Counted from the first letter of the stretch, positions 1 to 8,064 are shown. The stretch: DNA of 31,356 bases from Granulicatella adiacens (GCA_018364485.1 JAGZLX010000013.1:1-31356), one strand, 5' to 3'. Numbers and translations are program-made. The notes: a model not told the origin generated them from the letters alone.

Positions 1-1
1 A

Positions 2-679
2 GTATATGAATCTGTTCAAGGTATATATGGATATCGTCGTATCACAATCTATTTAAACTATTATAGAAATGCAAAAGTGAATCATAAATGTATTCAGCGT
101 CTTATGAAACTAATGGGATTAAAGGCAGTTATACGAAAAAAACGTTATCGTTATAAATCGAACACTGAAGAATACACTGCAGCTAATATTTTAAATCGAG
201 AATTTAAGAAAGACTACGAGCCAATGGCTCTACTATTAACGGATATCACTGAATTGAAGTATGGAAAGGGAGAAAAAGCTTATTTAAGTGCAGTTTTAGA
301 TTATGGCACAAAGAAAATAGTTGCATATCAAATATCTAAACAAAACAATAATCAAATCGTTAAAGATACTTTTGATCAAATAAAAAGGAAGATAATTCCA
401 ACAAAAACAATGATTCATAGTGATCGAGGATTCCAATATACTTCTCATTTCTTTAAGCACTTTATAGAAAAAGGACAAATAACACATAGTATGTCCCGTC
501 CTGGAAGATGTATCGATAATGGACCAATTGAAGCATTCTGGGGGACATTAAAGGAAGAAGTATATCGTTTATATCATTTCAAAACCTATGAATCTCTTTT
601 CAAGAAAATTGAGGAGTATATTCAGTTCTATAATAAGAAAAGAATTACTTTATCAATGGGATTAAAAATCCCAGCATAA
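2..679 (+). CDS. IS3-family transposase orfB, 5' end outside the window
   Basis: DDE integrase-type transposase that cuts and joins the IS ends. The frame stays open to base 2 and encodes the family motif GIYGYRRIT before any GTG, so the GTG at 77 is internal and the true start lies upstream. The catalytic triad is visible: Asp in LLTDIT (codon at 242), Asp in IHSDRG (422) and Glu in PIEAFWG (530), with 35 residues between the second Asp and the Glu, the usual IS3 spacing. The protein ends at KIPA, without the longer SPxEYR-like tail many relatives carry, so a slightly shortened C-terminus is possible. In IS3 elements orfB is normally made by frameshifting from orfA, which is not visible here. 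Confidence 0.9.
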   Translation, partial: VYESVQGIYGYRRITIYLNYYRNAKVNHKCIQRLMKLMGLKAVIRKKRYRYKSNTEEYTAANILNREFKKDYEPMALLLTDITELKYGKGEKAYLSAVLDYGTKKIVAYQISKQNNNQIVKDTFDQIKRKIIPTKTMIHSDRGFQYTSHFFKHFIEKGQITHSMSRPGRCIDNGPIEAFWGTLKEEVYRLYHFKTYESLFKKIEEYIQFYNKKRITLSMGLKIPA

Positions 680-681
680 AT

Positions 682-708
682 AAAAAGACGAGTTCTTATG
701 AACTCGTC
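682..708 (-). terminator. hairpin after the transposase gene, terminator-like on the minus strand
   Basis: A perfect 9-bp stem GACGAGTTC/GAACTCGTC (687-695 with 700-708) and loop TTAT. The A-run at 682-686 gives a U-tract only for minus-strand transcripts. It would therefore stop transcription entering from the regulator gene side, consistent with protecting the IS from outside transcription. Confidence 0.6.
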
Positions 709-727
709 ATACACTTTAATTATTTCC

Positions 728-752
728 TGTCTACTTGACAGGGTGCACTTCA
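728..752. repeat. right terminal inverted repeat of the IS
   Basis: TGTCTACTTGACAGGGTG followed by CACTTCA. It lies about 50 bases after the transposase stop and has the GGGTGCA core typical of IS150-group ends. The left partner is outside the window, so the boundary is an inference. Confidence 0.6.
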
Positions 753-788
753 CTTATAAGTGAATTTCGGAATTTTTGTATATATAGG

Positions 789-825
789 GAAAGGACGGTT
801 GAAAAACAACCGTCCTTTCGTTTTT
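789..825 (+). terminator. intrinsic terminator between IS and rpiR-type gene
   Basis: A 13-bp perfect stem GAAAGGACGGTTG (789-801) with CAACCGTCCTTTC (807-819), then GTTTTT. The U-tract is on the plus strand. The hairpin also sits 28 bases past the end of the minus-strand regulator and may end that transcript too, though less efficiently. Confidence 0.8.
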
Positions 826-846
826 GGCAAACACTGTTAGTGGAAT

Positions 847-1719
847 CTAATCTTCACTAGTTTTAGAAAGTGAGAGAGCAGATCTTTGTTTTTTCAGAAC
901 TTTCTCGTTTTCTTCCTCATCTTTAAACATAATGATGGTATATAAAATATCCATTACTGTTTGATAGAGAAGTCGTGAAGTTAAGCTCTCAGTTCTGTAC
1001 TTAGCTTCTTGCGAGAAAGCAATAACTGATTCATTTGCAAATTTTAAAATTTTCCCTGTTGGATTACCTGTAATGCAAATAATCGGGCAATGATTCTTTT
1101 GCGCGATTTTTGCAAGATTAATGGTTTCTAAAGAATCTCCTGAATGTGAGAAGAGAAATACACAGTCATCTTTAGTGAGTTTACTACAAATACTCAACTG
1201 GATATGGTAGTCCGAAACATAATGACAATTTAGCTTTGAGCGAAGAAACTTATGATAAGAGTCTAATGCGATAACAGAGGACCCACCTTGACCTAAGAAG
1301 TAGATGTTTCTACTTTTCTCAAGTAGACGAACGATACGATGAAGTGTCTTTTCATCTAAGAAATTAATCAAGTTTTCAAGAGATTGTTGGTTAAAATGAA
1401 TGGTCTTTTTAGCAACCTCAATATAAGAATCAGAAGGTGTGATTTCTGTATAGTTCACAAAACGTTCTGGTTGAGTAGGGTTGATGGAATTCGATGCCAA
1501 TTTAATTTTGAAGTCTTGGAAGCCGTTGAATCCCAATTTTTTTACAAAGTTGTAAATAGTTGTTTGGGAAATATCTGTATCACTTGCCATATCGGCTAAT
1601 GTTTTATTGACCAGTTCATCGTTTTTTAGTTGTAAGAAGTAATCCACTAGGGCGTCTTCTGAAGTACTAAATTTATTTTTATTTTGTTTAATAATGTTTA
1701 ATAAATAAATATTATTCAT
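847..1719 (-). CDS. RpiR/MurR-family transcriptional regulator
   Basis: 290 aa, the usual family length. The N-terminal part (about residues 1-77, including DISQTTIYNFVKKLGF) is the RpiR helix-turn-helix. Residues about 125-250 are a SIS sugar-phosphate binding domain, with GQGGSS and SHSGDS as phosphate-binding loops. The family senses phosphosugars and controls adjacent catabolic genes. The ATG is preceded by GGGGAGG at good spacing. The gene is divergent from the sugar-acid/PTS operon, so it most likely regulates that operon with a KDPG-type or phosphorylated sugar-acid effector. The effector and the direction of control are inferred. Confidence 0.9.
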   Translation of the reverse strand: MNNIYLLNIIKQNKNKFSTSEDALVDYFLQLKNDELVNKTLADMASDTDISQTTIYNFVKKLGFNGFQDFKIKLASNSINPTQPERFVNYTEITPSDSYIEVAKKTIHFNQQSLENLINFLDEKTLHRIVRLLEKSRNIYFLGQGGSSVIALDSYHKFLRSKLNCHYVSDYHIQLSICSKLTKDDCVFLFSHSGDSLETINLAKIAQKNHCPIICITGNPTGKILKFANESVIAFSQEAKYRTESLTSRLLYQTVMDILYTIIMFKDEEENEKVLKKQRSALSLSKTSED

Positions 1720-1809
1720 GAGAATCCTCCCCGTTTCTCTTTTACAGAAATCATAACACAGGGTTAAGAAAAAGAAAAGAATATTAAAAAATATTTTTTT
1801 ATAAAAGTG

Positions 1810-1837
1810 TTTACAAAATAAAATTTAATGTTATAAT
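1810..1837 (+). promoter_or_regulatory. sigma-A promoter of the sugar-acid/PTS operon
   Basis: -35 TTTACA (1810-1815), 16-base spacer, -10 TATAAT (1832-1837). It lies 45 bases upstream of the first gene, in the divergent intergenic region. Confidence 0.75.
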
Positions 1838-1845
1838 TTAAACAT

Positions 1846-1855
1846 AAGTTAACTT
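1846..1855. promoter_or_regulatory. palindrome AAGTTAACTT, candidate RpiR operator
   Basis: A perfect 10-bp palindrome at about the transcription start of the operon, immediately downstream of the -10. This is a natural repressor position next to a divergent RpiR gene. Binding is an inference from position and symmetry. Confidence 0.45.
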
Positions 1856-1882
1856 GTCATCAAATTATGGAAGGTGAAAACA

Positions 1883-2944
1883 TTGAAATGGACATTTAGA
1901 TGGTACGGTGATAACGATCCAATCACATTAGACCATATCAGACAAATCCCAAATATGCATGGTGTTGTTGGAACACTGGTTAAAAAATTGCCAGGGGACC
2001 TTTGGACAAAAGAAGAAATTCTTGAATTGAAAAATGCAGTGGAAGCTAAAGGCCTAACATTGGCGGGTATTGAAAGTGTATCGATTCATGATTCGATTAA
2101 AGCTGGAACACCTGAACGCGATCATTATATTGAAGTGTATAAAGAAAACATCAAAAATTTAGGAGAACTCGGAGTAAACGTGATTTGCTACAGCTTCAAA
2201 CCAATCTTTGGTTGGGCAAAAACAAATCTAGAATATGAACTTCCAGATGGCTCTCATACACTTGAATATGATGATAAAGTGGTTCAACAAATCGAACCTA
2301 AGCAAATGTTTGGATTAATTAGTGGACAAACTTCTGGATTCCAATTATCAGGTTGGGAGCCTGAACGCCTTGCAAAATTCCAAAAATTAGAAGATATGTA
2401 CAAAGGAATTACTGAAGAAAAATTATTCGAAAACCTTTGCTACTTCTTAGAAAGAGTAATTCCTGTCTGCGAACAATATGGTGTGAAGATGGCGATTCAC
2501 CCAGATGATCCACCATTTGATATGTTTGGTCTTCCTCGTATCACTAAAAACAAAGAAGATATTCTAAAAATTGTGAATGCCGTTGATTCTGATTATAACG
2601 GAGTAACCTTATGTACTGGTTCTCTTGGAGCAAATCCAGAAAATGACCTAGTGGATATCATCCACTCATTAAAAGGAAAAATCCATTTCGCACACTTAAG
2701 AAATGTACAAATTCTTGGAGATAAACATTTCCTAGAATCGGCTCACTTAAGTAAAGAAGGCTCACTAGATATGTATGCAATCGTGAAGGCATTACATGAC
2801 ATCGGATTCGATGGAATTGCACGTCCTGACCACGGACGTACAATCTGGGGAGAAGTTGCAAGACCTGGTTACGGATTATATGACCGTGCAATTGGTATTT
2901 CATACTTACAAGGTCTTGAAGAAGCAGTAGAAAAACAAAATTAA
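1883..2944 (+). CDS. uxuA: mannonate dehydratase (UxuA family)
   Basis: Dehydrates D-mannonate to 2-keto-3-deoxy-D-gluconate (KDG) in the cytosol; a metal-dependent TIM-barrel enzyme. The N-terminus KWTFRWYGDNDPITLDHIRQ and the metal-site region AIHPDDPP...LCTGSLG...HLRNV...RPDHGR are characteristic of the family. 353 aa from TTG 1883, near the family length. TTG 1883 is preferred over GTG 1874 because the ribosome binding site GGAAGG (1869-1874) overlaps the GTG, and because relatives begin MKMTFRWYG. First gene of the operon; the next gene follows after 23 bases. No uronate isomerase, fructuronate reductase or KDG kinase follows, so the natural substrate may be a phosphorylated sugar acid made by the downstream PTS. 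That substrate is inferred. Confidence 0.9.
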   Translation: MKWTFRWYGDNDPITLDHIRQIPNMHGVVGTLVKKLPGDLWTKEEILELKNAVEAKGLTLAGIESVSIHDSIKAGTPERDHYIEVYKENIKNLGELGVNVICYSFKPIFGWAKTNLEYELPDGSHTLEYDDKVVQQIEPKQMFGLISGQTSGFQLSGWEPERLAKFQKLEDMYKGITEEKLFENLCYFLERVIPVCEQYGVKMAIHPDDPPFDMFGLPRITKNKEDILKIVNAVDSDYNGVTLCTGSLGANPENDLVDIIHSLKGKIHFAHLRNVQILGDKHFLESAHLSKEGSLDMYAIVKALHDIGFDGIARPDHGRTIWGEVARPGYGLYDRAIGISYLQGLEEAVEKQN

Positions 2945-2967
2945 AGCTTGAAAGGAAGCTATGCAAC

Positions 2968-3864
2968 ATGAAAATCGGATTAATTGGACTCGGAAAAATG
3001 GGCTTAAATTTAGCACTCAATGCTAAGGAACATAATTTTGACGTCGTAGGGTTTGATGTGTCGACTGAGTCAGTTAAAAAGGCTCAAGAAGCAGGTTTAA
3101 CCGTTAGTCATTCAGTTGAAGAATTGATTAGTGGTTTGGACGATGTCAAGGTGGTAATGCTTAGTCTTCCAGCTGGAAAAATTACAAATGGAGTCGTCAA
3201 TGATTTATCAAATCTTCTAAAAGCAGGAGATATCGTCATCGATAGCGGAAACTCTAACTATAAAGATAGCTTAAACAACTATCAAACATTAAAAGCAAAA
3301 GAAATCTATTTCCTAGATTGTGGAACTTCAGGTGGAATGAGCGGAGCAAGAAACGGTGCCTGCCTAATGATTGGTGGAGACCAAGAAGCCTTCAATCAAG
3401 TGAAAGACTTCTTTGAAGCGATTGCGATTGAAGATGGTTGTCTATTTGTAGATCAACCTTCTGCAGGCCACTACTTGAAGATGGTTCACAATGGAGTGGA
3501 ATACGGTATGATGCAAGCTATTGGTGAAGGTTTCAATATTTTGGAACATTCTGAATACACATTTGATAACGAAAAAGTTGCTAAAGTGTGGAATAATGGT
3601 TCAGTCATTCGTTCATGGTTAATGGAATTAGCGCAAGAAGCATTCCGTAAAGATCCTAGACTTGAAAAAATTGAAGGAGTCATCGGAAGTAATGGTGAAG
3701 CAAAATGGACGCTAGAAGAAGCACTTCGCCTAGGAGTTCCAACTCCAGTTATTGCAGACTCATTATTTGTTCGAAATAGTAGTTGTGGTGCAGATGAATT
3801 CTCTAATAAACTTGTTTCTTCTTTAAGAAATGAGTTTGGTGGACACGCAATGAAGATGAAATAA
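2968..3864 (+). CDS. short-form 6-phosphogluconate dehydrogenase-like protein
   Basis: NAD(P)-dependent oxidoreductase of the 6PGDH/beta-hydroxyacid dehydrogenase superfamily. Rossmann motif GLGKMG (7-12), DSGNS at 92-96, substrate loop GTSGGMSGARNG, and the catalytic block GHYLKMVHNGVEYGMMQ with Lys171, Asn175 and Glu178. At 298 aa it is the short YqeC/GndZ-like form, much shorter than classical Gnd (about 470 aa). It may oxidise 6-phosphogluconate to ribulose-5-phosphate, or act on another phosphorylated aldonate delivered by the PTS. The choice cannot be made from sequence alone. The start has a nearby GGAAGC-type site and the product begins at the Rossmann strand. Confidence 0.8.
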   Translation: MKIGLIGLGKMGLNLALNAKEHNFDVVGFDVSTESVKKAQEAGLTVSHSVEELISGLDDVKVVMLSLPAGKITNGVVNDLSNLLKAGDIVIDSGNSNYKDSLNNYQTLKAKEIYFLDCGTSGGMSGARNGACLMIGGDQEAFNQVKDFFEAIAIEDGCLFVDQPSAGHYLKMVHNGVEYGMMQAIGEGFNILEHSEYTFDNEKVAKVWNNGSVIRSWLMELAQEAFRKDPRLEKIEGVIGSNGEAKWTLEEALRLGVPTPVIADSLFVRNSSCGADEFSNKLVSSLRNEFGGHAMKMK

Positions 3865-3879
3865 TGAGGAGGCTATTTC

Positions 3880-4887
3880 ATGAGTCATCATAAAATCGCT
3901 ATTGTCAATTCGAGTAGTTTTGGAAAAATCTTTCCAAATCACTTAGAGAGATTAAGTAAGATTGGCGAAGTAAAATACTTCAATTTTCCTCAAGAAATTC
4001 CAGGAAAGGAATTAGCGGAAAATTTGAAAGGCTACGACATTATCATCGCAAGTGTAACACCGTTTTTTGATGCTGAATTCTTTGAACATAAAGATGAATT
4101 ACTCTTGATTTCAAGACACGGAATCGGATTTAACAATGTGGATTTAGAAGCAGCGAGAAAACATAATACGATTGTTTCCATTATCCCAGCTCTTGTTGAA
4201 CGTGATGCTGTTGCTGGTAATAACGTTACAAACCTATTAGCCGTTATGAGAAGAACAGTAGGTGCCTTAAAAGCTGTTGAAGGAGACCAATGGGAAAAAC
4301 GGGCATCATTTATTGGCCATTCCCTTTATAACAAAGTAGTCGGTGTTATCGGTATCGGAAATACAGGTGGCTGTGTTGCTGAGACTGTAAGATACGGTTT
4401 TAGATGCCGAGTGCTTGCATATGACCCATATAAGAGTAAACTAGAAATAGAAGCACATGGAGCTGAAAAAGTTGGATTTGAGGAATTGATTCGCAATGCA
4501 GATGTTATCTGTTTATGTGCGAACCTTACTGAAGAAAACTATCATTTCATCGGCAAAAAAGAAGTTGAAATGATGAAGCCTAATGTGTATATTTCCAACT
4601 CAGCTAGAGGTGCGTTGGTTGAAGAAGAAGCCATTATTGAAGGATTAAAATCCGGTAAAATTGCTGGCTTTGCAACTGATGTACTTGAAGTTGAACCTGG
4701 GCGCGCTAATCATCCATACCTTGCGTTTAAGAACGTAGTGGTGACACCACATACTTCTGCATATACCATGGAATGTTTAGAGTCTATGGGTGAAAAATGT
4801 GTAGAAGATTGCGAGGTGATTGTGGAAGGAAAGCTTCCAGTAAGATCTGTTCAAAATGAGAGTACTTACGTTACAGTAGAATCATGA
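3880..4887 (+). CDS. D-isomer-specific 2-hydroxyacid dehydrogenase
   Basis: 335 aa. NAD-binding loop VIGIGNTGG (about residues 155-163). The catalytic triad is visible: Arg in NSARGALV, Glu in DVLEVEPG and His in TPHTSAYT. Family members reduce 2-keto acids such as 2-ketogluconate, glyoxylate or hydroxypyruvate to D-2-hydroxyacids. In this operon a 2-ketoaldonate (or its 6-phosphate) is the likeliest substrate, which would feed the dehydrogenase or dehydratase upstream. That substrate is inferred. GAGGAGG lies at ideal spacing before the ATG, 15 bases after the previous stop. Confidence 0.85.
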   Translation: MSHHKIAIVNSSSFGKIFPNHLERLSKIGEVKYFNFPQEIPGKELAENLKGYDIIIASVTPFFDAEFFEHKDELLLISRHGIGFNNVDLEAARKHNTIVSIIPALVERDAVAGNNVTNLLAVMRRTVGALKAVEGDQWEKRASFIGHSLYNKVVGVIGIGNTGGCVAETVRYGFRCRVLAYDPYKSKLEIEAHGAEKVGFEELIRNADVICLCANLTEENYHFIGKKEVEMMKPNVYISNSARGALVEEEAIIEGLKSGKIAGFATDVLEVEPGRANHPYLAFKNVVVTPHTSAYTMECLESMGEKCVEDCEVIVEGKLPVRSVQNESTYVTVES

Positions 4888-4921
4888 TGATTCTTGATCT
4901 GAAAGACATTTAAATGCAATT

Positions 4922-4950
4922 TTTACATCCTATTAAAATTCATTTTATAA
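4922..4950 (+). promoter_or_regulatory. possible internal promoter before the PTS genes
   Basis: TTTACA (4922-4927), 17-base spacer, TTATAA (4945-4950), in the 122-base gap between the dehydrogenase and IIC. The -10 is imperfect. If used, it would let the PTS be expressed apart from the three upstream enzymes. Confidence 0.4.
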
Positions 4951-4968
4951 AAAACAAAAACAATTAGA

Positions 4969-4988
4969 GTTAGAAAAGAGTTTCTAAC
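4969..4988 (+). promoter_or_regulatory. hairpin just upstream of the PTS IIC ribosome binding site
   Basis: A perfect 8-bp stem GTTAGAAA/TTTCTAAC (4969-4976 with 4981-4988) with loop AGAG, followed within a few bases by AAAGGAGG and ATG 5010. There is no U-tract, so it is not a classical terminator. A 5' RNA-stabilising or processing hairpin is more plausible. Confidence 0.45.
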
Positions 4989-5009
4989 AATTAAAGGAGG
5001 AAAAAGGTA

Positions 5010-5846
5010 ATGGAAACATTATCAGTAGTACAAAGTTTGTTAATTGCCCTTTGGGTAGCGGCCGTTATGTCTAGATGGCTCGGTGGTGGTGCGACGTTAA
5101 CACTTCGTTTCTCACCATTAATGACTGGTTTAGTCTGTGGGGTAATCATGGGGGATGTTGCTAATGCGATGATCGTAACAGCAGCTCTTCAATTAATCTA
5201 CATGGGGGTTTTCTCTCCTGGTGGAACAATGCCTTCAGAACCTTCAATTGCAGCGGCGATTGCTGTACCAGTTGCTTTATTAGGAAACTTAACACCTGAA
5301 GCAGCGATTGGGGTTGCTGTACCAGTTGGGTTATTAGGAAGTTACTTATATCAAGTAAGATTCTTCATTAACACATTCTTAGGTAAATACATGGATAAAG
5401 CTGTTGAAAAAATGGATGATGGAGCTATCCAACGTTCAATCATTTGGTATCCAACAATTGCTTCATTCTTACTATTCGTACCATTAGTATTCGCTGCTCT
5501 TTACTGGGGAGCTCCAGTGATTGCAGATGTTATCGTTCAATTAAAAGAAACAGTTGTTCTTCACGTGCTAGAAGTAGTCGGCGGTGGTTTAGCTGCAATC
5601 GGTATTTCTACAACAATCTATGTTATCGGACGTAAAGATTACTTAGTATTCTTCTTATTAGCATACTTCATGAGTGTAATCTTCAAACCTTTAAACATTA
5701 CAATGGTTACTTACGCAATTATTGGTGTTCTTGTGGCTGCTATTTTCGTAATGGTAACTAAAAACAACAACCAACCAGTAGCTGCTAGCCCAGCACCATC
5801 ATCAAATGCGCAATTCGATGATGATGGCGGCGACGATGATTTTTAA
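5010..5846 (+). CDS. PTS mannose/sorbose-family transporter subunit IIC
   Basis: Membrane channel subunit of a mannose-family phosphotransferase system. 278 aa with the EII-Sor signature region: the hydrophobic N-terminus, PLMTGLVCGVIMGDVANAM, and the Gly/Pro-rich stretch MGVFSPGGTMPSEP. Many membrane segments; the last ends near residue 251. The C-terminal tail is unusual: a low-complexity Pro/Ala/Ser linker followed by FDDDGGDDDF at the very end, matching the end of the IIA subunit of the same operon. The ribosome binding site AAAGGAGG precedes the ATG. IID follows after 15 bases. Confidence 0.92.
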   Translation: METLSVVQSLLIALWVAAVMSRWLGGGATLTLRFSPLMTGLVCGVIMGDVANAMIVTAALQLIYMGVFSPGGTMPSEPSIAAAIAVPVALLGNLTPEAAIGVAVPVGLLGSYLYQVRFFINTFLGKYMDKAVEKMDDGAIQRSIIWYPTIASFLLFVPLVFAALYWGAPVIADVIVQLKETVVLHVLEVVGGGLAAIGISTTIYVIGRKDYLVFFLLAYFMSVIFKPLNITMVTYAIIGVLVAAIFVMVTKNNNQPVAASPAPSSNAQFDDDGGDDDF

Positions 5847-5861
5847 TTGGAGGAATAGATA

Positions 5862-6725
5862 ATGAATACTGAAACAACTCAAAAAAATTCTGCATTAGCT
5901 CCTGAAGAAATTACTCAAAAGGACGTTACTAAAGCATATTTAAGATGGCACTTTGCAAATGAAATCCCACACTCATTTGACCGTTATCTTGCACCATCAT
6001 TACTATATGGAATGATGCCTGTTCTTAAAAAATTATATAAAGATCCAGATAAAAGAAGAGAAGCATACAAGAGACAATTACTTTTCTTCAACACTCAATT
6101 AACTTGGGGTGGTGGGGTCATCACTGGTTTAATGTCTTCAATGGAAAAAGAAAGAGCTCGTCAAGAGTATGAAAATGAAGAAATTACAATGACAGATGAC
6201 TTAATGTATAACACTAAAGCTGGTTTAATGGGTGCTCTTGCTGGTATCGGGGATGCAATTGACTCAGGTACAATGCAATATATCTTTATTGCGATTGCTG
6301 TGCCTTGGGCTCAAGAAGGTAGTGCATTAGGTGCATTATTCCCATTCATCGCTTTTGCGTTATATCAAGTCTTTATCGGTTTATTCTTTGCTCGCCAAGG
6401 TTTCTCTTTAGGTAGAAATGCAACAAGCTTAGTTCATAGCTCTGGCGTTAAAGACATGATTAGTTTATTGTCAATTTTAGGTTTATTCATGATGGGTATC
6501 CTAGCTGGTAACTACGTTAAAGTAACTTCAAGTTTACAATTTACACTTTCTGGTAAACAATTCGTTATTCAAGAATTACTTGACAAAATTGTCCCTGGTA
6601 TTTTACCGTTAGCAGTAGTAATGGGTGTATATTATTACTTCGTTAAGAAGGGACTCAAAGTTACCCAAGCATTATTATGGTTAACATTGATCCTAATAAT
6701 CCTTGCATCTGTTGGAATTTTATAA
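5862..6725 (+). CDS. PTS mannose/sorbose-family transporter subunit IID
   Basis: Second membrane subunit, forming the sugar channel with IIC. 287 aa. A cytoplasmic N-terminal half contains the family blocks RWHFANEIPHSFDRY, FFNTQLTWGGGVITG and LMGALAGIGDAIDSGT. Several membrane segments follow from about residue 135 to the end. Sequence and position between IIC and IIB are typical. The substrate cannot be read from the sequence. Confidence 0.92.
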   Translation: MNTETTQKNSALAPEEITQKDVTKAYLRWHFANEIPHSFDRYLAPSLLYGMMPVLKKLYKDPDKRREAYKRQLLFFNTQLTWGGGVITGLMSSMEKERARQEYENEEITMTDDLMYNTKAGLMGALAGIGDAIDSGTMQYIFIAIAVPWAQEGSALGALFPFIAFALYQVFIGLFFARQGFSLGRNATSLVHSSGVKDMISLLSILGLFMMGILAGNYVKVTSSLQFTLSGKQFVIQELLDKIVPGILPLAVVMGVYYYFVKKGLKVTQALLWLTLILIILASVGIL

Positions 6726-6742
6726 TTTGGAGGTACCTATAA

Positions 6743-7246
6743 ATGGGTAAAGTTAATTTAGCACGTGTGGACGAACGTTTAATCCACGGACAAGTAATGA
6801 TTACACTATCACAAAGAGATGGAGTAAACTCAATCTTCGTTGTCGATGATGTCGTTTCAAGAGATCCTTTCATGAAGGATTTATATAAGAGCGCTGGTAA
6901 CCGTACTGGTCAAAAAACAATTGTAGTTTCTGAAGAAAAAGCAAAATTCTATTGGGATGAATATCAATTCAAAGACTACAGCTGTATTTTAATTGCTAAA
7001 ACTGTTGGTACAATTGCAAACCTTGTTAGACATGGCGTACCAGTAGAAGAATTAAACGTTGGTGGTGTTGCTAAGAAAAATGATGAAGATGTATTAGTCA
7101 CTAAATCTGTATATTTAAACAAAACAGATGCGGAAACTCTTAAAGATCTTCATGATAACTACGGAGTTAAAGATATTTACTTCCAAGCTACTCCTTCAGC
7201 ACCTAAAACTTCTTTAGAAGAAGTACTTAAAAACTTTAATTTATAA
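6743..7246 (+). CDS. PTS mannose/sorbose-family subunit IIB
   Basis: Cytoplasmic phosphocarrier that receives phosphate from IIA and gives it to the incoming sugar. 167 aa, the usual size. The phosphorylated histidine is His15 in ARVDERLIHGQV, the classic signature. GGAGG precedes the ATG. IIA is not the next gene: an unrelated membrane protein is inserted between IIB and IIA. Confidence 0.93.
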   Translation: MGKVNLARVDERLIHGQVMITLSQRDGVNSIFVVDDVVSRDPFMKDLYKSAGNRTGQKTIVVSEEKAKFYWDEYQFKDYSCILIAKTVGTIANLVRHGVPVEELNVGGVAKKNDEDVLVTKSVYLNKTDAETLKDLHDNYGVKDIYFQATPSAPKTSLEEVLKNFNL

Positions 7247-7257
7247 GAGGTAGAATC

Positions 7258-8064
7258 ATGGAAAGTAATCGCCAAATGAACGATTGGATTGTTCGTTATG
7301 GATTTCTCCTAAAAAAGAGAAATTCTGACAAACAAAAGGATAAATTTATTCAAACCTTCCTCTCAGATGTCTTGAATATTCGAGATGATATCAATGTCAT
7401 TGAAATCGAGGAGAAGAAAAGAAAATATCACAATATTTATATTGGGGATGTTTCTAAAGCGGATAAAATTATCACTACGTATTTCGATACGCCAATTGTT
7501 TCATTTGGCGATTATTCTTTCACGGATAGTGAAAAGAATAAACGAAATACGTTGACCCGAATTGCTTTTGAAAGTATCGCTAGTTTATGTATTGGCTTAG
7601 GAATTTTCTTTTTCCTAATGCGCGTGTTCGAAGGAACGCTACTGACAACAGTTCTGACCGTTTTTGCACTAGCTTTCTTTTATGTACTCAATGGAATCGT
7701 GAAGGGTAGAGCTAGTAGCAAAACTCAAGTGAGAAATACTTCCTCTCTTGTACTCGTTCTTAGTTTGTTAGCAAAATATAAGGGAAATAAAAAAGTAGCA
7801 TTCGCGATTGTTGATGGTGGCTGCACGAATGAAATTGGGCTTGTTGCTTTAAGAAATAGTGTCAAGTCACAATCAAAAATTTATGCATTAGATAGCGTTG
7901 GAGCAAACGTTGCTTTAACGGTAACAGAATGCGCTGATCAAAAGAGCCTTAAAATCCATCCAAATCTAGATTCTTTAGGAAATGCCATTCTTTCAGAGAA
8001 AATAGAGGATGTCGTTTTAACGCGTCAACGTCAAAAGATTAAAACCATATTGGAGGAACGATAA
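7258..8064 (+). CDS. M28-peptidase-like protein with an inserted membrane hairpin
   Basis: 268 aa; I do not recognise a named family. The blocks resemble the M28 aminopeptidase fold in order: ITTYFDTP (72-79; M28 has a HYDT-like block), NTSSLVLVLSLLAKY (160-174; M28 DNASG helix), KKVAFAIVDGGCTNEIG (178-194; M28 FxDxEExGxxGS strand and loop) and IYALDSVG (208-215; M28 NLDxVG). Most metal ligands look lost: His to Tyr/Phe, Asp to Asn, and the Glu pair to Cys-Thr. Two hydrophobic segments (about 104-123 and 127-147) are inserted between the first and second blocks. It starts 11 bases after IIB and overlaps the IIA start as TAATG, so it is translationally coupled to IIA. It is probably a non-catalytic or altered membrane-anchored partner of the PTS. 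The fold assignment is by eye. Confidence 0.6.
   Translation: MESNRQMNDWIVRYGFLLKKRNSDKQKDKFIQTFLSDVLNIRDDINVIEIEEKKRKYHNIYIGDVSKADKIITTYFDTPIVSFGDYSFTDSEKNKRNTLTRIAFESIASLCIGLGIFFFLMRVFEGTLLTTVLTVFALAFFYVLNGIVKGRASSKTQVRNTSSLVLVLSLLAKYKGNKKVAFAIVDGGCTNEIGLVALRNSVKSQSKIYALDSVGANVALTVTECADQKSLKIHPNLDSLGNAILSEKIEDVVLTRQRQKIKTILEER

Larger units (their letters stand above)
1..752 (+). mobile_element. IS150-group (IS3 family) insertion sequence, right part
   Basis: The element enters from the left edge. The window holds most of the orfB transposase, a hairpin after its stop, and a 25-base right end (728-752). That end read inward begins TGAAGTGCACCC, which resembles the TGTACTGCACCC-type ends of the IS150 group. 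The left end and orfA lie outside the window, so neither activity nor the target duplication can be judged. Confidence 0.85.

Noticed and set aside
77..79. GTG at 77 as the transposase start
   Set aside because: The frame is open to the window edge and encodes conserved IS3 orfB sequence upstream (GIYGYRRIT), so the gene is cut by the edge and does not begin there.
2968..3864. Classical full-length 6-phosphogluconate dehydrogenase
   Set aside because: The protein is 298 aa with a correct stop and start, so it is the short form of the family and not a truncated long one.
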